Origin: Ectopseudomonas mendocina
Lineage (GTDB): Bacteria; Pseudomonadota; Gammaproteobacteria; Pseudomonadales; Pseudomonadaceae
Assembly: GCF_016008875.1 (NCBI RefSeq)
Contig: NZ_JADTQG010000012.1
Coordinates: 1-64,000, forward strand
DNA length: 64,000 nt
Direction of reading: 5' to 3'
Shown here: piece by piece, positions 7,523 to 16,012 of the stretch
Layout of the letters: every line of letters begins with the position of its first letter
Numbering within the stretch: position 1 is the stretch's first letter
Notes under the pieces: model-generated
Database searches by the model: none
What the model saw: only the letters and a program-made list of their open reading frames with translations
Told to the model about the DNA's origin: nothing
Program-made: the position numbers and the translations under genes

Positions 7523-9928
7523 TTACCAGTTGTAGGTGACGTCTGCCGTGACGGTGCGCTCTGCACCGACCAGGCAGGCGGTAGCGATGAAGCAGCCTGC
7601 CACGTAGTACTTGTCGGTGAGGTTCTTCACGTTGACCGCGGCCGAGAGCCCTTCGAGCGAGGCATCGGCCTTGCCGAAGTCGTAACGGATCATCGCGTCG
7701 ACCAATGTGTAGCTCGGCACCTTGAAAGTATTCTGCGCATCGCCGAAGGTGTCGCCGGTGTAGCGCGCGCCCACGCCGAAACCGAGGCCGGCCAGCGGGC
7801 CGGATTGCAGGGTGTAATCCGTCCACAGCGAGGCCAGATGTTCCGGTACGCGGAACGGCACCTTGCCCTTGTTGCTGATTCCGGCAGCATTCGGGTTGTC
7901 CTTGGTCACTTCGACATCGTTGACCGTGTAGGAGGCAATCACGTTGAGTCCTTCCACCGGCTTGAGCACGCCTTCGAGTTCGATCCCGCGTGAGGTGACC
8001 TCGCCCTCCTGCACGCTGAAGCCCGGGTTGGCGGTATCGTTAGTAAGCACGTTCTGCCGACGCAGGTCGAATGCCGCCAGGGTGATGTAGCTCTCCGAGC
8101 CGGTGGGCTGATACTTCACGCCGGCTTCGTACTGCTTGGCGGTTTCCGGCTCGAACTGCGAGCCGCTGGAGTCGTTGCCACTGGTGGGGTTAAACGACTC
8201 GGCGTAGCTGATATAGGGGAACAGACCGATATCGAACAGGTAACCGAGCCCGACGCGGCCGGTGAGGTTTTCTGCATCGGTGCTCTGCAGGGTATGGAGG
8301 CGGCGATTACTGGTATCGATGCTGGCCCAGTCGTAACGGCCACCAAGCGATGCGACCCAGTTGCCCAGTCTGATCTGATCCTGCAGATAGAGACCGAGCT
8401 GACGGTTTTTCTCCGCCGTGCTGAGCAGGCTGGTGTACTGAGATGTATCGATTACCACGCCGCGTATAGGCGCGTAGAGGTTAATCGCCGGGGCGTTACC
8501 GGTCTGGGTGAACGAGCTGCGCTCGCCGCGCTGATAGTCCGCACCCATTAGCAAGTGGTGGCTGAGGAGGCCGGTATCGAACTTGCCCACCATGTGATTA
8601 TCCAGCGCATAGTTGTCGTTTTCGTAATCACGCAATTGGTAGTAGCGGTTGATGGTGTTGCCGCCTATGACACCGCTGTTGCGATAGAGCTGATGCGAGT
8701 AACCGGTGAAATGGGTGTAACGGAAGTTCTGCCTGAAGGTCCAGCTGTCATTCAGCTCGTGGCTCAGTTCATAGCCGGCGCTGGTCTGTTCGGATTTCTC
8801 ACCGTCGAACCCCGGCTCGTTCAGCGAACGACTGCGCGAAAGACGGCCATTGGGGTTTGAGCCGTCATAGAGGGAATATGGCAGGTTGCTGGTGAACAGG
8901 TTCTTGTTGCGTTGATAAGAAGTCAGCAGGGTAAGCGAGGTCGCGTCGCTGATGTTCCAGGTCAGACTGGGAGCGATGTAGACACGGTCGTCTTTTATGT
9001 AGTCGACCGAGTTGTTGGCATCGCGGCCCAAGGCCACCAGGCGGTAGCTCAAGTCGCCGTGATCACCGAGGGTGTCGCCTAAGTCGACGCTGAGTTGCTG
9101 GCGCTCGTTGCTACCGGTGGAGTAGCCGATTTCACGGTGCGTGGTGAAAGTCGGGCGTTTGGAGACGAAGTTGACCGTGCCTCCTGGCGAGCCCTGGCCG
9201 TAGAGCACCGATGAAGGGCCCTTGAGCACCTCGATGCGCTCCATGCCGAAGGGTTCTGGGGCGTAGTAACCAATCTGGTTGTTTCGCAGGCCATCGGTAT
9301 AGGCGTTGGCGGTGATCTGCTGGAACCCACGGACCATGATGGTGTTGTCGGTTGGGTTGTTGCCCGACACGTCCGAGCGTACGCCGCCGGTATACGCCAG
9401 GCCGTCGCTGACTGTCTGCACGCCCTGGGCTTTCATACGGTCACGGGTTATGACCGATACCGACTGAGTGGTTTCCAGTAGCGGTGTGTCGGTCTTGGTC
9501 GCCGTGGTGGCGCGGGTGGCCAGATAGCCACTGACCTGGCCCAGCGGGTTTTCCTGAGCAATACCGGTGACATGGCTGGGGCGCAGCTCCAGCGCGCCGG
9601 ATGTTTCGCTCGCTTGAATCACACTGAAGCTGCCACTCTCGGTCACCACCAGTTGCAGCCCGCTACCAGTCAGCGCCAGCTGCATGGCCTGCTGCGCGGT
9701 CATCGAGCCGCGCACGGCGGGGGCCTGCTTGCCGCTGACCAGCTGTGGGTCGAGGGAAACCACCTGGCCGCTCTGGCGGGCGATGGCGTTGAGGGTCGCC
9801 CCCAGGCCGGCGGCCGCCAGGTCGAAGTTCAGCACCTGCTGCTGGACGGTGGATTCGGCATGGGCCAGGGCAAGCGGCAGGCCGTAAGCGAGGGCGATCG
9901 CCAGGGCGAGAGGCCAAGGTTTGAGCAC
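7523..9928 (-). CDS. TonB-dependent hydroxamate siderophore receptor with STN domain, FhuA/FoxA/FiuA-like
   Basis: Receptor of 801 residues starting at GTG 9928, chosen because AGGAG sits six bases upstream and the signal peptide (LKPWPLALAIALAYGLPLALAHA) begins there; an in-frame ATG at 9991 lacks this. The STN domain is about residues 30-105. The plug carries TTQSVSVITRDRMK and MERIEVLKGPSSVLYGQGSPGGTVNFVSKRP. Near the C-terminus is YYVAGCFIATACLVGAERTV, the paired-cysteine GAER block also found in FhuA, pointing to ferrichrome or ferrioxamine. It lies downstream of a second FecI-FecR pair (10189-11636) on the same strand, which likely regulates it. Confidence 0.88.
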   Translation of the reverse strand: MLKPWPLALAIALAYGLPLALAHAESTVQQQVLNFDLAAAGLGATLNAIARQSGQVVSLDPQLVSGKQAPAVRGSMTAQQAMQLALTGSGLQLVVTESGSFSVIQASETSGALELRPSHVTGIAQENPLGQVSGYLATRATTATKTDTPLLETTQSVSVITRDRMKAQGVQTVSDGLAYTGGVRSDVSGNNPTDNTIMVRGFQQITANAYTDGLRNNQIGYYAPEPFGMERIEVLKGPSSVLYGQGSPGGTVNFVSKRPTFTTHREIGYSTGSNERQQLSVDLGDTLGDHGDLSYRLVALGRDANNSVDYIKDDRVYIAPSLTWNISDATSLTLLTSYQRNKNLFTSNLPYSLYDGSNPNGRLSRSRSLNEPGFDGEKSEQTSAGYELSHELNDSWTFRQNFRYTHFTGYSHQLYRNSGVIGGNTINRYYQLRDYENDNYALDNHMVGKFDTGLLSHHLLMGADYQRGERSSFTQTGNAPAINLYAPIRGVVIDTSQYTSLLSTAEKNRQLGLYLQDQIRLGNWVASLGGRYDWASIDTSNRRLHTLQSTDAENLTGRVGLGYLFDIGLFPYISYAESFNPTSGNDSSGSQFEPETAKQYEAGVKYQPTGSESYITLAAFDLRRQNVLTNDTANPGFSVQEGEVTSRGIELEGVLKPVEGLNVIASYTVNDVEVTKDNPNAAGISNKGKVPFRVPEHLASLWTDYTLQSGPLAGLGFGVGARYTGDTFGDAQNTFKVPSYTLVDAMIRYDFGKADASLEGLSAAVNVKNLTDKYYVAGCFIATACLVGAERTVTADVTYNW

Positions 9929-9991
9929 GGGAATCTCCTGTATGTGGGTGTCGTCAGGAGAGAGGTGCAACGAGCGGCGAAAATCGGACAC

Positions 9992-10030
9992 GGATGCGAA
10001 AAATTTTCATTCTTTTTTTGGGTAAGTCAT
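9992..10030 (-). promoter_or_regulatory. AT-rich promoter-like patch upstream of FhuA-type receptor
   Basis: An unusually AT-rich stretch including GAATGAAAATTTTTCGC sits 70-100 bases upstream of the receptor start. It could contain a FecI-type promoter or a Fur-like site. I cannot assign exact elements. Confidence 0.3.
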
Positions 10031-10050
10031 AAAAGTCTGTATTCACCATT

Positions 10051-10122
10051 CGCGGACAAGTCTGCTCCCACAGTTCAGTTACAACCCGCGTTGCCACCTT
10101 GTGGGAGCGGACTTGTCCGCGA
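10051..10122. repeat. Inverted pair of REP elements
   Basis: CGCGGACAAGTCTGCTCCCA faces TGGGAGCGGACTTGTCCGCG across about 30 bases. The core GCGGAC-TT-GTCCGC is the REP family associated with the RAYT gene at 43835. The gap 9929-10188 holds this pair and no gene. Confidence 0.75.
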
Positions 10123-10188
10123 TCTGTTAGCGCCACTGCCGCCTGGGCCGATCACCCGGCTACCTTCAGCACCGAGAACGGCCGAAGC

Positions 10189-11139
10189 CTAACCGCGCGG
10201 CCCGATCAGGGTCAGCCAGGGGCCATAGCGCTCGACCTTGAGCGGCAGGGTTTCTGCCAGCGCGGTAAGCGCGCGCTCGCTGTCGTCCAGCGGGAACACG
10301 CCCTGCACGCGCAAGCTGCGTATCTGCGGGTCGAGGCGCAGGATGCCGCTGCGGTAGGGGCGCAAGGCATCGATCACGCTTTCCAGTGGCTCATCGAGCA
10401 CGCTCAGCTGCCCCTTGAACCAGTCGGCACGGAAGCTCTGGTCGCCGTCGAGGCGCTCGATCCTGGCCTGATGCAGCACGGCGGACTGGCCTTGCTGCAG
10501 GTCGAGCTGCGCGCCGCTGGGCAGGGATACGCGCACCGCATGCTCGAGCACCACCACCCGCGTCGACTCGCCCTGGCGCTCGACCATGAAGCGCGTGCCG
10601 AGGGCGCGGGCATCACCCTGCGCGGTACGCACCACGAAGGGCCGCGCGCGATCGGCCGCCACCTGCACCAGCAGCGAGCCGTGTTGCAGGCGCAGCAGGC
10701 GCTGCCCGCTGGAGAAGTCGAGGTCCACGGCGCTGCCGGCATTCAGGCTCAGTCTGCTGCCGTCGGCCAGGGTCAGCGCGCGGCGTTCGCCCTTGCCGGT
10801 GCGCAGGTCGGCCAGCAGGGCCTGGCCACTGTCACTGCGCGCGCCAAGCCACAGGCCACCGCTGAGCAGGCCAGCGCCGACCAGCCCACGGAGCACGTCG
10901 CGGCGGCCATGGGCCGGTTGCAGCAGCGGTTCACGCAGGGCCTTCGGCGCGCGGCGTAGCATGTCGTAGGGCTCGCCGAGGCGGCCCTGCAGCTGTTGCC
11001 AGGTCTGCGCGTGGTTTGGCGCGGCGCTCAGCCAGGCCTGGAAGGCATCCTCGGTTCGCGTATCGGCGCGCCCCGAGCGCAGGCGCACCATCCAGTCGAT
11101 GGCCTGCTCGACGACGGGATCGAGCGCTTCGCCGCTCAT
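10189..11139 (-). CDS. FecR-family anti-sigma factor / signal transducer
   Basis: A 316-residue transmembrane regulator. The N-terminus has AIDWMVRLRSGRADTRTEDAFQAWLSAAPNH, the standard cytoplasmic FecR motif. A hydrophobic stretch (VLRGLVGAGLLSGGLWLGA, near 80-100) separates it from a periplasmic domain with TLADGSRLSLNAGSAV, ALGTRFMVE and a C-terminal VQGVFPLDD receptor-contact region. The start is the ATG in an ATGA overlap with the sigma stop, the same arrangement as the pair at 5887-7358. The receptor ending at 7523 follows after 260 bases with a REP pair. Confidence 0.9.
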   Translation of the reverse strand: MSGEALDPVVEQAIDWMVRLRSGRADTRTEDAFQAWLSAAPNHAQTWQQLQGRLGEPYDMLRRAPKALREPLLQPAHGRRDVLRGLVGAGLLSGGLWLGARSDSGQALLADLRTGKGERRALTLADGSRLSLNAGSAVDLDFSSGQRLLRLQHGSLLVQVAADRARPFVVRTAQGDARALGTRFMVERQGESTRVVVLEHAVRVSLPSGAQLDLQQGQSAVLHQARIERLDGDQSFRADWFKGQLSVLDEPLESVIDALRPYRSGILRLDPQIRSLRVQGVFPLDDSERALTALAETLPLKVERYGPWLTLIGPRG

Positions 11140-11636
11140 GGCTGCATGCCGCTCAGCCAGCACTGGCGCAGGGCCTGGGTCATGTAGCGGCCCACGGTGC
11201 GCTCGCTGATATCCAGGCGCCGGCCGATCTCGGCATAGGACAGGCCATCGAGCTGGCTGTAGAGAAAGGCCTTTTTCACCACCAGCGGCAGATCGGACAG
11301 GCTGCGGTCGATGTTGGTGAGCGCCTCCAGCAGAAGCAGCTTTTCTTCCGGTGAGGGGGCGAACTCTTCCGGCAGTAGCGCCAAGCGTTCCAGGTAGGCC
11401 TGCTCCAGGCGTTGGCGGCGGTAACGGTCGTAGACCAGCCGGCGGGCGACGGTGGAGAGAAAGGCGCGTGGGCGCTCGAGGTGCGTTGGGTCGACCCGCG
11501 CAGTGAGCAACTGGCAGAAAGTTTCCGCCGCCGCATCTTCAGCGTCGGCACGGTTGCGCAACTGGCGCTGGATATGCTGCAGCAGCCAGCGGTGATGGTC
11601 GCTGAAGAAGAAGCCGAACTCGGAGGGGGTCGACAC
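11136..11636 (-). CDS. ECF sigma factor, FecI family
   Basis: A 166-residue sigma factor starting at GTG. Region 2 motifs are RADAEDAAAETFCQLLTAR and FLSTVARRLVYDRYRRQRLEQAYL. Region 4 is AFLYSQLDGLSYAEIGRRLDISERTVGRYM. It is translationally coupled to the following fecR-like gene by ATGA. A Fur-box-like sequence at 11656-11670 sits just upstream. Its likely target is the FhuA-type receptor at 7523-9928. Confidence 0.92.
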   Translation of the reverse strand: MSTPSEFGFFFSDHHRWLLQHIQRQLRNRADAEDAAAETFCQLLTARVDPTHLERPRAFLSTVARRLVYDRYRRQRLEQAYLERLALLPEEFAPSPEEKLLLLEALTNIDRSLSDLPLVVKKAFLYSQLDGLSYAEIGRRLDISERTVGRYMTQALRQCWLSGMQP

Positions 11637-11655
11637 GATGGTGTCTCATGATGAA

Positions 11656-11670
11656 TGAGAATTTGTCGCA
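11656..11670 (-). promoter_or_regulatory. Candidate Fur box upstream of second fecI-like gene
   Basis: TGAGAATTTGTCGCA matches 9 of 14 consensus Fur positions, six of seven in the first half. It is 20-34 bases from the GTG start of the sigma gene. Confidence 0.38.
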
Positions 11671-11759
11671 TCTTATCGACCTGGCCCGTGGCCTGTAAAT
11701 GAAACCTCTGGCCGGGTGGCTAGTCTTGAAGATGAACCCTTCAATTTCAGGAGCTGAAC

Positions 11760-11975
11760 ATGTCCGACCATCACACCTACAAGAAGATCGAGATCGTTGG
11801 TTCATCGCATACCAGCATCGAGGATGCCATCGAGAACGCCCTGGCCGAGTGCGCCAAGAGCGTGCGCAACCTGGATTGGTTCGAGGTGCTCGAGACCCGC
11901 GGCCATATCGAGAATGGCAAGGTCGGTCACTACCAGGTCACGCTCAAGGTCGGCTTCCGGCTGAGCGATAGCTGA
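11760..11975 (+). CDS. Dodecin, flavin-binding storage protein
   Basis: A 71-residue protein, the usual dodecin size. It contains YKKIEIVGSSHTSIEDAIENAL, the conserved start of the family, and ends HYQVTLKVGFRL. Dodecins assemble as hollow dodecamers that bind flavin (or CoA) and buffer free flavin in the cytoplasm. It stands alone, upstream of a decayed SDR fragment, with AGGAGCTGAAC as ribosome binding site. Confidence 0.93.
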   Translation: MSDHHTYKKIEIVGSSHTSIEDAIENALAECAKSVRNLDWFEVLETRGHIENGKVGHYQVTLKVGFRLSDS

Positions 11976-11989
11976 TGCCCTGCACGCAG

Positions 11990-12178
11990 AGGTCGGCGCG
12001 GCTGGCGTAGCGCGCCACTCTGCCGGCAGCGGCCGGTAGGTTTCTGCAGGATGGCCGCGATCTCCTGCAGGCTCATGGCGCCATCACCGACCAGGTTGTA
12101 GGGGCCTTTCCGGGCCTGCTCCAGGCCCTGGCGGATGATGTCGGCCACATTCCGCTGCCAGATGAACGCGAAGCGGCA
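11990..12178 (-). pseudogene. Fragment of an SDR/NAD-dependent epimerase family oxidoreductase
   Basis: Codons 12178 to 12041 read FIWQRNVADIIRQGLE ... GPYNLVGDGAMSLQEIAAILQKP, a recognisable C-terminal block of extended SDR proteins (usually ...GIYNLAGDGALS.REIA.ILGKP). After KP the homologous continuation YRPLPA is in another frame, so a frameshift lies near 12040. No N-terminal Rossmann half is present. The stretch 11976-12422 otherwise holds only the upstream region of the next gene. Confidence 0.65.
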
Positions 12179-12422
12179 GGTGAACACGCATGGCAGTCTC
12201 CTGGCTGTCACCTGGCAGATGAAGCGCCCCGGGATTGTCGGTTTTCGGGCTGTCAGGCTGGCTGCCAATAGCCATTGCGATGGCGCCGCACGCCAGCGGC
12301 CATGGTGATCGGTGCCGGGATGGCCAGCGGTTGTGGCCCCGCGCACAGCGGCGGTGGTGGTCGCTGGCGAGGCAGGGCTGGATCGGGCAAGCTGCCTGGG
12401 CTGATTTCAGGGAGGAAATGCC

Positions 12423-13001
12423 ATGTTCAGACTCTTGCTGCTGGTGAGCCTACTGTCGCTTGCGGGGTGCGTCGACAATGATCCGCCACTCGCCGAGGAG
12501 CGCCGCCTGCTGCTCAGTGGCGACGATTTCGCCGCCTACGAGGCGCCACAGGAGGGTCGCTACCAGAAGGTGGTGACCTATGCCACGCGCACCATCGACC
12601 TTAATTTCGAAAGCCGTGGCAGCGACTGGTTTTACCTCTACACCGGCGTCTCGCTGTATCCACGTGCCGGCGATGCGCTGATGACCAGCTATGCCGAGAC
12701 CTTCGGTGCGTCGTTTGGCCTGCGCGACAGCGGCCTGGTGCAACAGGATCTGCCGCTGGAAACCAGCCTGGCCAGCCGCGCCAGCCTCAAGCTGCTGATT
12801 CAGGATGGCGAGCCGGTGGGCAATCTGTTCTACGCCACGGTCGGCAACAAGTCGATGTTTACCATCTTCACCGGCGTGTATTTCGAGCAGTCCGAGGACT
12901 TCGAGGCGTTCATCGCACCCAAGCTGCTGGCATTGCGCGAATACCAGCACGACGATCCCTTGCTGACCTGGGCGGGCAAAACACTCGGCTTTGGCGAGTG
13001 A
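12423..13001 (+). CDS. Putative lipoprotein of unknown function
   Basis: A 192-residue protein with a lipoprotein signal: hydrophobic LLLLVSLLSLAGC puts the lipidated Cys at about residue 16. The next residues are Val-Asp, so the anchor site is not clear. The mature part is soluble, mixed alpha/beta, with no motif I recognise. GGGAGGAA precedes the ATG. It faces the SpmAB-like gene tail to tail with a seven-base gap. Function unknown. Confidence 0.78.
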   Translation: MFRLLLLVSLLSLAGCVDNDPPLAEERRLLLSGDDFAAYEAPQEGRYQKVVTYATRTIDLNFESRGSDWFYLYTGVSLYPRAGDALMTSYAETFGASFGLRDSGLVQQDLPLETSLASRASLKLLIQDGEPVGNLFYATVGNKSMFTIFTGVYFEQSEDFEAFIAPKLLALREYQHDDPLLTWAGKTLGFGE

Positions 13002-13008
13002 CGGGGAC

Positions 13009-14238
13009 TTAGCCGAAGAACCAATAGCACACGGCAATCGCGGCGATGATCCCGGCCGCATCGGCGACCAGTGCACAGCCCACGGCATGGCGGGCGCGTT
13101 GCAGGCCGACCGCGCCGAAGTACACCGCCAGCACGTAGAAGGTGGTTTCGGTGCTGCCCTGTACCGTGGCGGCGATCAGCGCCGGGAAGCTGTCGACGCC
13201 GAAGTTCTCCATGGTTTCGATCAGCATTGCGCGCGCTGCGCCGCCGGAGAAGGGTTTGATCAGCGCGGTCGGCAGGGCGTCGACGAAGCGCGTATCCCAA
13301 CCCAGCGTCTCGATCAGCCAGCGGATGCCGTCGAGGCCGAAATCCAGCGCGCCGGACGCGCGCAATACGCCGATGGCGCAAAGCATGGCGACCAGATACG
13401 GCAACAGGCTCTTGGCTACATCGAAACCTTCCTTGGCGCCGTCGATGAAGCTTTCATACACCGGGACCTTGCGCAGCGCTCCGACCACGAGAAACAGCAG
13501 GATCAGGCCGAACAGGGTGAGATTGCCGAGCAACGAGGACAGCGCAGCCAGGGCGGTGGCGCTCATGCCGGCGAGCAGCGCCATGAAGCCGCCGAGCAGC
13601 AGCGCGGTAGAAATCAGGTAGGCCAGCACCACCGGATCCCACAGACGCAGACGCTGCATCAGCGCCACCGCCAGCAGACCAGCCAGGGTCGAGGCGCTGG
13701 TGGCCAGCAGGATCGGCAGGAACACCAGGGTCGGGTCTTCGGCACCTTGCTGCACGCGGTACATGAAAATCGATACCGGGAGCAGGGTCAGCGAGGAGGT
13801 GTTGAGAACGAGGAACAGGATCTGCGCATTACTCGCCGTCGTCGCGCTCGGGTTGAGGTCCTGCAAGGCGCGCATGGCTTTCAGGCCGATGGGTGTGGCG
13901 GCGTTGTCCAGTCCCAGGCCATTGGCGGCGAAGTTCATGCTGATCAGCCCCAGCGCCGGGTGGCCGCGCGGCACTTCCGGCATCAGACGGGCGAACAGTG
14001 GGCCCAGCAGGCGCGCCAGCAAGTCCACGAGGCCGGCCTTCTCGGCAATGCGCAGCAGGCCCAGCCATAGCGTCAGGGTGCCGAACAGCACCACCATCAG
14101 CTCCACCGAGAGCTTGGCCATGGCGAACAGGCTCTCGACCATGGCGCCGAACACGCTGGCATCGCCGCCAAGCAGCCAGCGCGCCAGTGCAGCGACGGCA
14201 GCCAGCAGAAAAAAGCTCAGCCACAAGCCATTGAGCAT
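13009..14238 (-). CDS. SpmAB-like fused nucleoside-recognition (Gate) domain membrane protein
   Basis: A 409-residue polytopic membrane protein combining the two halves that are separate SpmA and SpmB in spore formers. Each half has a Gate-domain signature: MNFAANGLGLDNAATPIGLKAM near residue 105, and LIKPFSGGAARAMLIE with GSTETTFYVLAVYFG in the second half. Spm proteins are named for spore core dehydration in Bacillus; in Pseudomonas, which does not sporulate, the role is unknown, possibly small-molecule transport. GGGGGATCGC precedes the ATG. Confidence 0.85.
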   Translation of the reverse strand: MLNGLWLSFFLLAAVAALARWLLGGDASVFGAMVESLFAMAKLSVELMVVLFGTLTLWLGLLRIAEKAGLVDLLARLLGPLFARLMPEVPRGHPALGLISMNFAANGLGLDNAATPIGLKAMRALQDLNPSATTASNAQILFLVLNTSSLTLLPVSIFMYRVQQGAEDPTLVFLPILLATSASTLAGLLAVALMQRLRLWDPVVLAYLISTALLLGGFMALLAGMSATALAALSSLLGNLTLFGLILLFLVVGALRKVPVYESFIDGAKEGFDVAKSLLPYLVAMLCAIGVLRASGALDFGLDGIRWLIETLGWDTRFVDALPTALIKPFSGGAARAMLIETMENFGVDSFPALIAATVQGSTETTFYVLAVYFGAVGLQRARHAVGCALVADAAGIIAAIAVCYWFFG

Positions 14239-14316
14239 TGCGATCCCCCTTCGTTATGGCGGGGGATGATAACGTGCCGGCGGTGACTTATGGGACAGGC
14301 TGCAAACTGCCGTCAC

Positions 14317-14778
14317 TCAATACCAGTTGGCATCGGCGCGCAGCTGTTCCATCAGCATCTGCTGAATGTCTTCGTCCGGGTCACCCAACCAGCGCAGGGT
14401 GGCGTGCTCGCTTGGCACGCGGTCTTCGGGCAGGCCGTCCGGCACCTGCACATAGAGCGCATAGGCATCGTCGTCCTCCCACTCGAAGGCGACATAGGCG
14501 CGCTGGCTGAAGCATCTTTGCGCTTCGCATACCTGGCCGACCAGGTAGCGATCGTTGTCGGCTTCCACTGCCTGCATGGGGGTAGACAAGCCGCTGAGAT
14601 TGATCAGCCAGTCCGGCAGGCGCTCTTCATCCTTGACCAGGTCCTGCCAGGCTTCGCGATAGTCGGCGTTGCTGCTCAGCAGCTCGCCCGGCTGGAAACT
14701 GGCGTCGCGGTCGGCGGCCTGAGCCGCCAGGGCGCCGCCCATCAGCAGGGCGGCAGCGATGGCGTGAATCGAATGCAT
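14317..14778 (-). CDS. Ivy-type inhibitor of C-type lysozyme
   Basis: A 153-residue exported protein. The signal peptide ends AAQAA (about residue 21). The mature chain contains CEAQRC near residues 83-88, corresponding to the disulfide-closed CKPHDC loop by which Ivy plugs the lysozyme active site. The rest fits the Ivy family in length and order (LPDWLINLSGLSTPM ... ATLRWLGDPDEDIQQMLM). It is last in a three-gene operon with two small membrane proteins; the preceding gene's stop overlaps its Shine-Dalgarno (AGGAGTCG). Confidence 0.85.
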   Translation of the reverse strand: MHSIHAIAAALLMGGALAAQAADRDASFQPGELLSSNADYREAWQDLVKDEERLPDWLINLSGLSTPMQAVEADNDRYLVGQVCEAQRCFSQRAYVAFEWEDDDAYALYVQVPDGLPEDRVPSEHATLRWLGDPDEDIQQMLMEQLRADANWY

Positions 14779-14787
14779 TAACGACTC

Positions 14788-14952
14788 CTACATCTTCGGG
14801 CGGCGGCCCATGACGAACGAGACGATGAACAGCACCAGGAACACCACGAATAGAATCTTGGCGATACCTGCAGCGGTGCCGGCGATACCACCGAAGCCCA
14901 GTACAGCGGCGATGATGGCGATGATCAGGAAAGTGACTGCCCAACTAAGCAT
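14788..14952 (-). CDS. DUF1328 small membrane protein (YtjA-like)
   Basis: A 54-residue protein with two transmembrane helices, beginning [20 protein letters not shown] and containing [15 protein letters not shown], the hallmark of DUF1328/YtjA. Function unknown; family members are often found with stress genes. GAGGAGAA precedes the ATG. It sits between another small membrane gene and ivy with short gaps, suggesting an envelope-stress operon. Confidence 0.88.
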   Translation of the reverse strand: MLSWAVTFLIIAIIAAVLGFGGIAGTAAGIAKILFVVFLVLFIVSFVMGRRPKM

Positions 14953-15004
14953 GGTGTTTCTCCTCGGTGGATCATGGGGAAGTGGCCCAGGCAGGCCAGG
15001 GGTC

Positions 15005-15169
15005 TTACGCGTTGCTCGGAACCGTTGGCTGGGGCACAGCGCCCGTGGGCAGCTCCAGTCCGGCGGTGTAGCGGCTGATGCACAGGGTCCGGCCAATCAG
15101 CAGGACGCTGGCGAACGTCAGACTGAGCAGAAGCAGCGAACTGGACAGTACCAGAGCAACTATCCACAT
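15005..15169 (-). CDS. Small hydrophobic protein, unknown function
   Basis: A 54-residue protein starting [19 protein letters not shown], one transmembrane helix followed by a Pro-rich hydrophilic tail ([15 protein letters not shown]). GGAGAA lies seven bases before the ATG. It is the first gene of the unit leading to DUF1328 and ivy, 52 bases upstream of the former. No family recognised. Confidence 0.55.
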   Translation of the reverse strand: MWIVALVLSSSLLLLSLTFASVLLIGRTLCISRYTAGLELPTGAVPQPTVPSNA

Positions 15170-15530
15170 GGCGGTTCTCCTGTTGCGTTGGAGGCGGATG
15201 GCGCGCATTCCGTCTCTTCCTTTCTTGTATCGCGACCGGCGCCTGTCCGGTCACCCAACAAGGACATTGCAGCGCCCGTGCCAGACTTGTTCTTTCAATA
15301 AATTCCTTTGGAATCATCTAGTTATATTTATTTGATGGCGCATGATGGCGGGCATCCTGCCCGAATGCGGTTTTTTCGATCGTGCGTTTTGCCCGACAAC
15401 TTGCAAAAGCTCGGGCGTTGCGAATGGCCAGAATGGTCGCCCGTCGACTGCGTAGTCGGTATACTCGCTGCGCCCGCGTGCCATGCGGGTTCCGCGCCCA
15501 GAACAACAACCGCGCCGCGAGTCTCGAGCG
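15170..15530. other. Divergent intergenic region
   Basis: A 361-base stretch between a small membrane protein operon (leftward) and yciA (rightward). It has an AT-rich patch (15295-15340) likely to hold the leftward promoter, and TATACT at 15460-15465 that fits a -10 box for yciA, though no good -35 is seen. No gene is supported. Confidence 0.4.
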
Positions 15531-15935
15531 ATGAACGACTACGAACAGGAAGACCCGATTCCCCAGGGCGACCTCGCCCTGCAGCTCACCGCGTTGCCGC
15601 GCGAGACCAATGGTTTCGGTGATATCTACGGCGGCTGGCTGGTGTCCCAGATGGACCTCGCCGGGACCGCGATGGCGAGCAAGGTCGCTGGTGGCCGCGT
15701 GGCAACCGTCGCCATCGATCGCATGGCCTTCTTGGTGCCGGTGGCGGTGGGTGCGCAACTGTCCTTCTACACCCAGGCGCTGGAGATCGGCCGCAGCTCG
15801 ATCCAGATGATGGTCGAAGTGTGGAGCGACGATCCGCTGTCCAACGAATGGCGCAAGGTCACCGAGGCCGTGTTCGTGTTCGTCGCCATCGATGGCAGTG
15901 GTCGCACCCGTCCGGTACCGCCGCGCCGCGGCTGA
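15531..15935 (+). CDS. yciA: Acyl-CoA thioesterase, YciA-like hotdog fold
   Basis: A 134-residue single-hotdog thioesterase that hydrolyses acyl-CoA to free acid and CoA in the cytoplasm. Typical YciA features are the N-terminal LQLTALPRETNGFGDIYGGWLVSQMDLAG and VATVAIDRMAFLVPV, where the D of GDIYGGW and neighbouring residues form the active site at the dimer interface. The start at 15531 is chosen over an upstream in-frame ATG at 15483 because family length fits. A strong bidirectional terminator follows. Confidence 0.9.
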   Translation: MNDYEQEDPIPQGDLALQLTALPRETNGFGDIYGGWLVSQMDLAGTAMASKVAGGRVATVAIDRMAFLVPVAVGAQLSFYTQALEIGRSSIQMMVEVWSDDPLSNEWRKVTEAVFVFVAIDGSGRTRPVPPRRG

Positions 15936-15966
15936 GCGGGCATGCGCCGTACAAGCGAATCGCAGT

Positions 15967-16004
15967 AACGAAAACGCCGGCATAAGCCGGCGTTTTCGTT
16001 TTGT
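15967..16004. terminator. Bidirectional Rho-independent terminator
   Basis: A perfect 15-bp stem, AACGAAAACGCCGGC against GCCGGCGTTTTCGTT with loop ATAA, flanked by A and T runs on both sides. It lies between the convergent yciA and TRAP binding-protein genes. Confidence 0.9.
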
Positions 16005-16012
16005 CCTGGCAA

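Noticed and set aside
12991..14070. 359-codon frame opposite the SpmAB-like gene
   Set aside because: Its translation is Gln/His/Arg-rich shadow sequence; the membrane protein on the other strand is clear.
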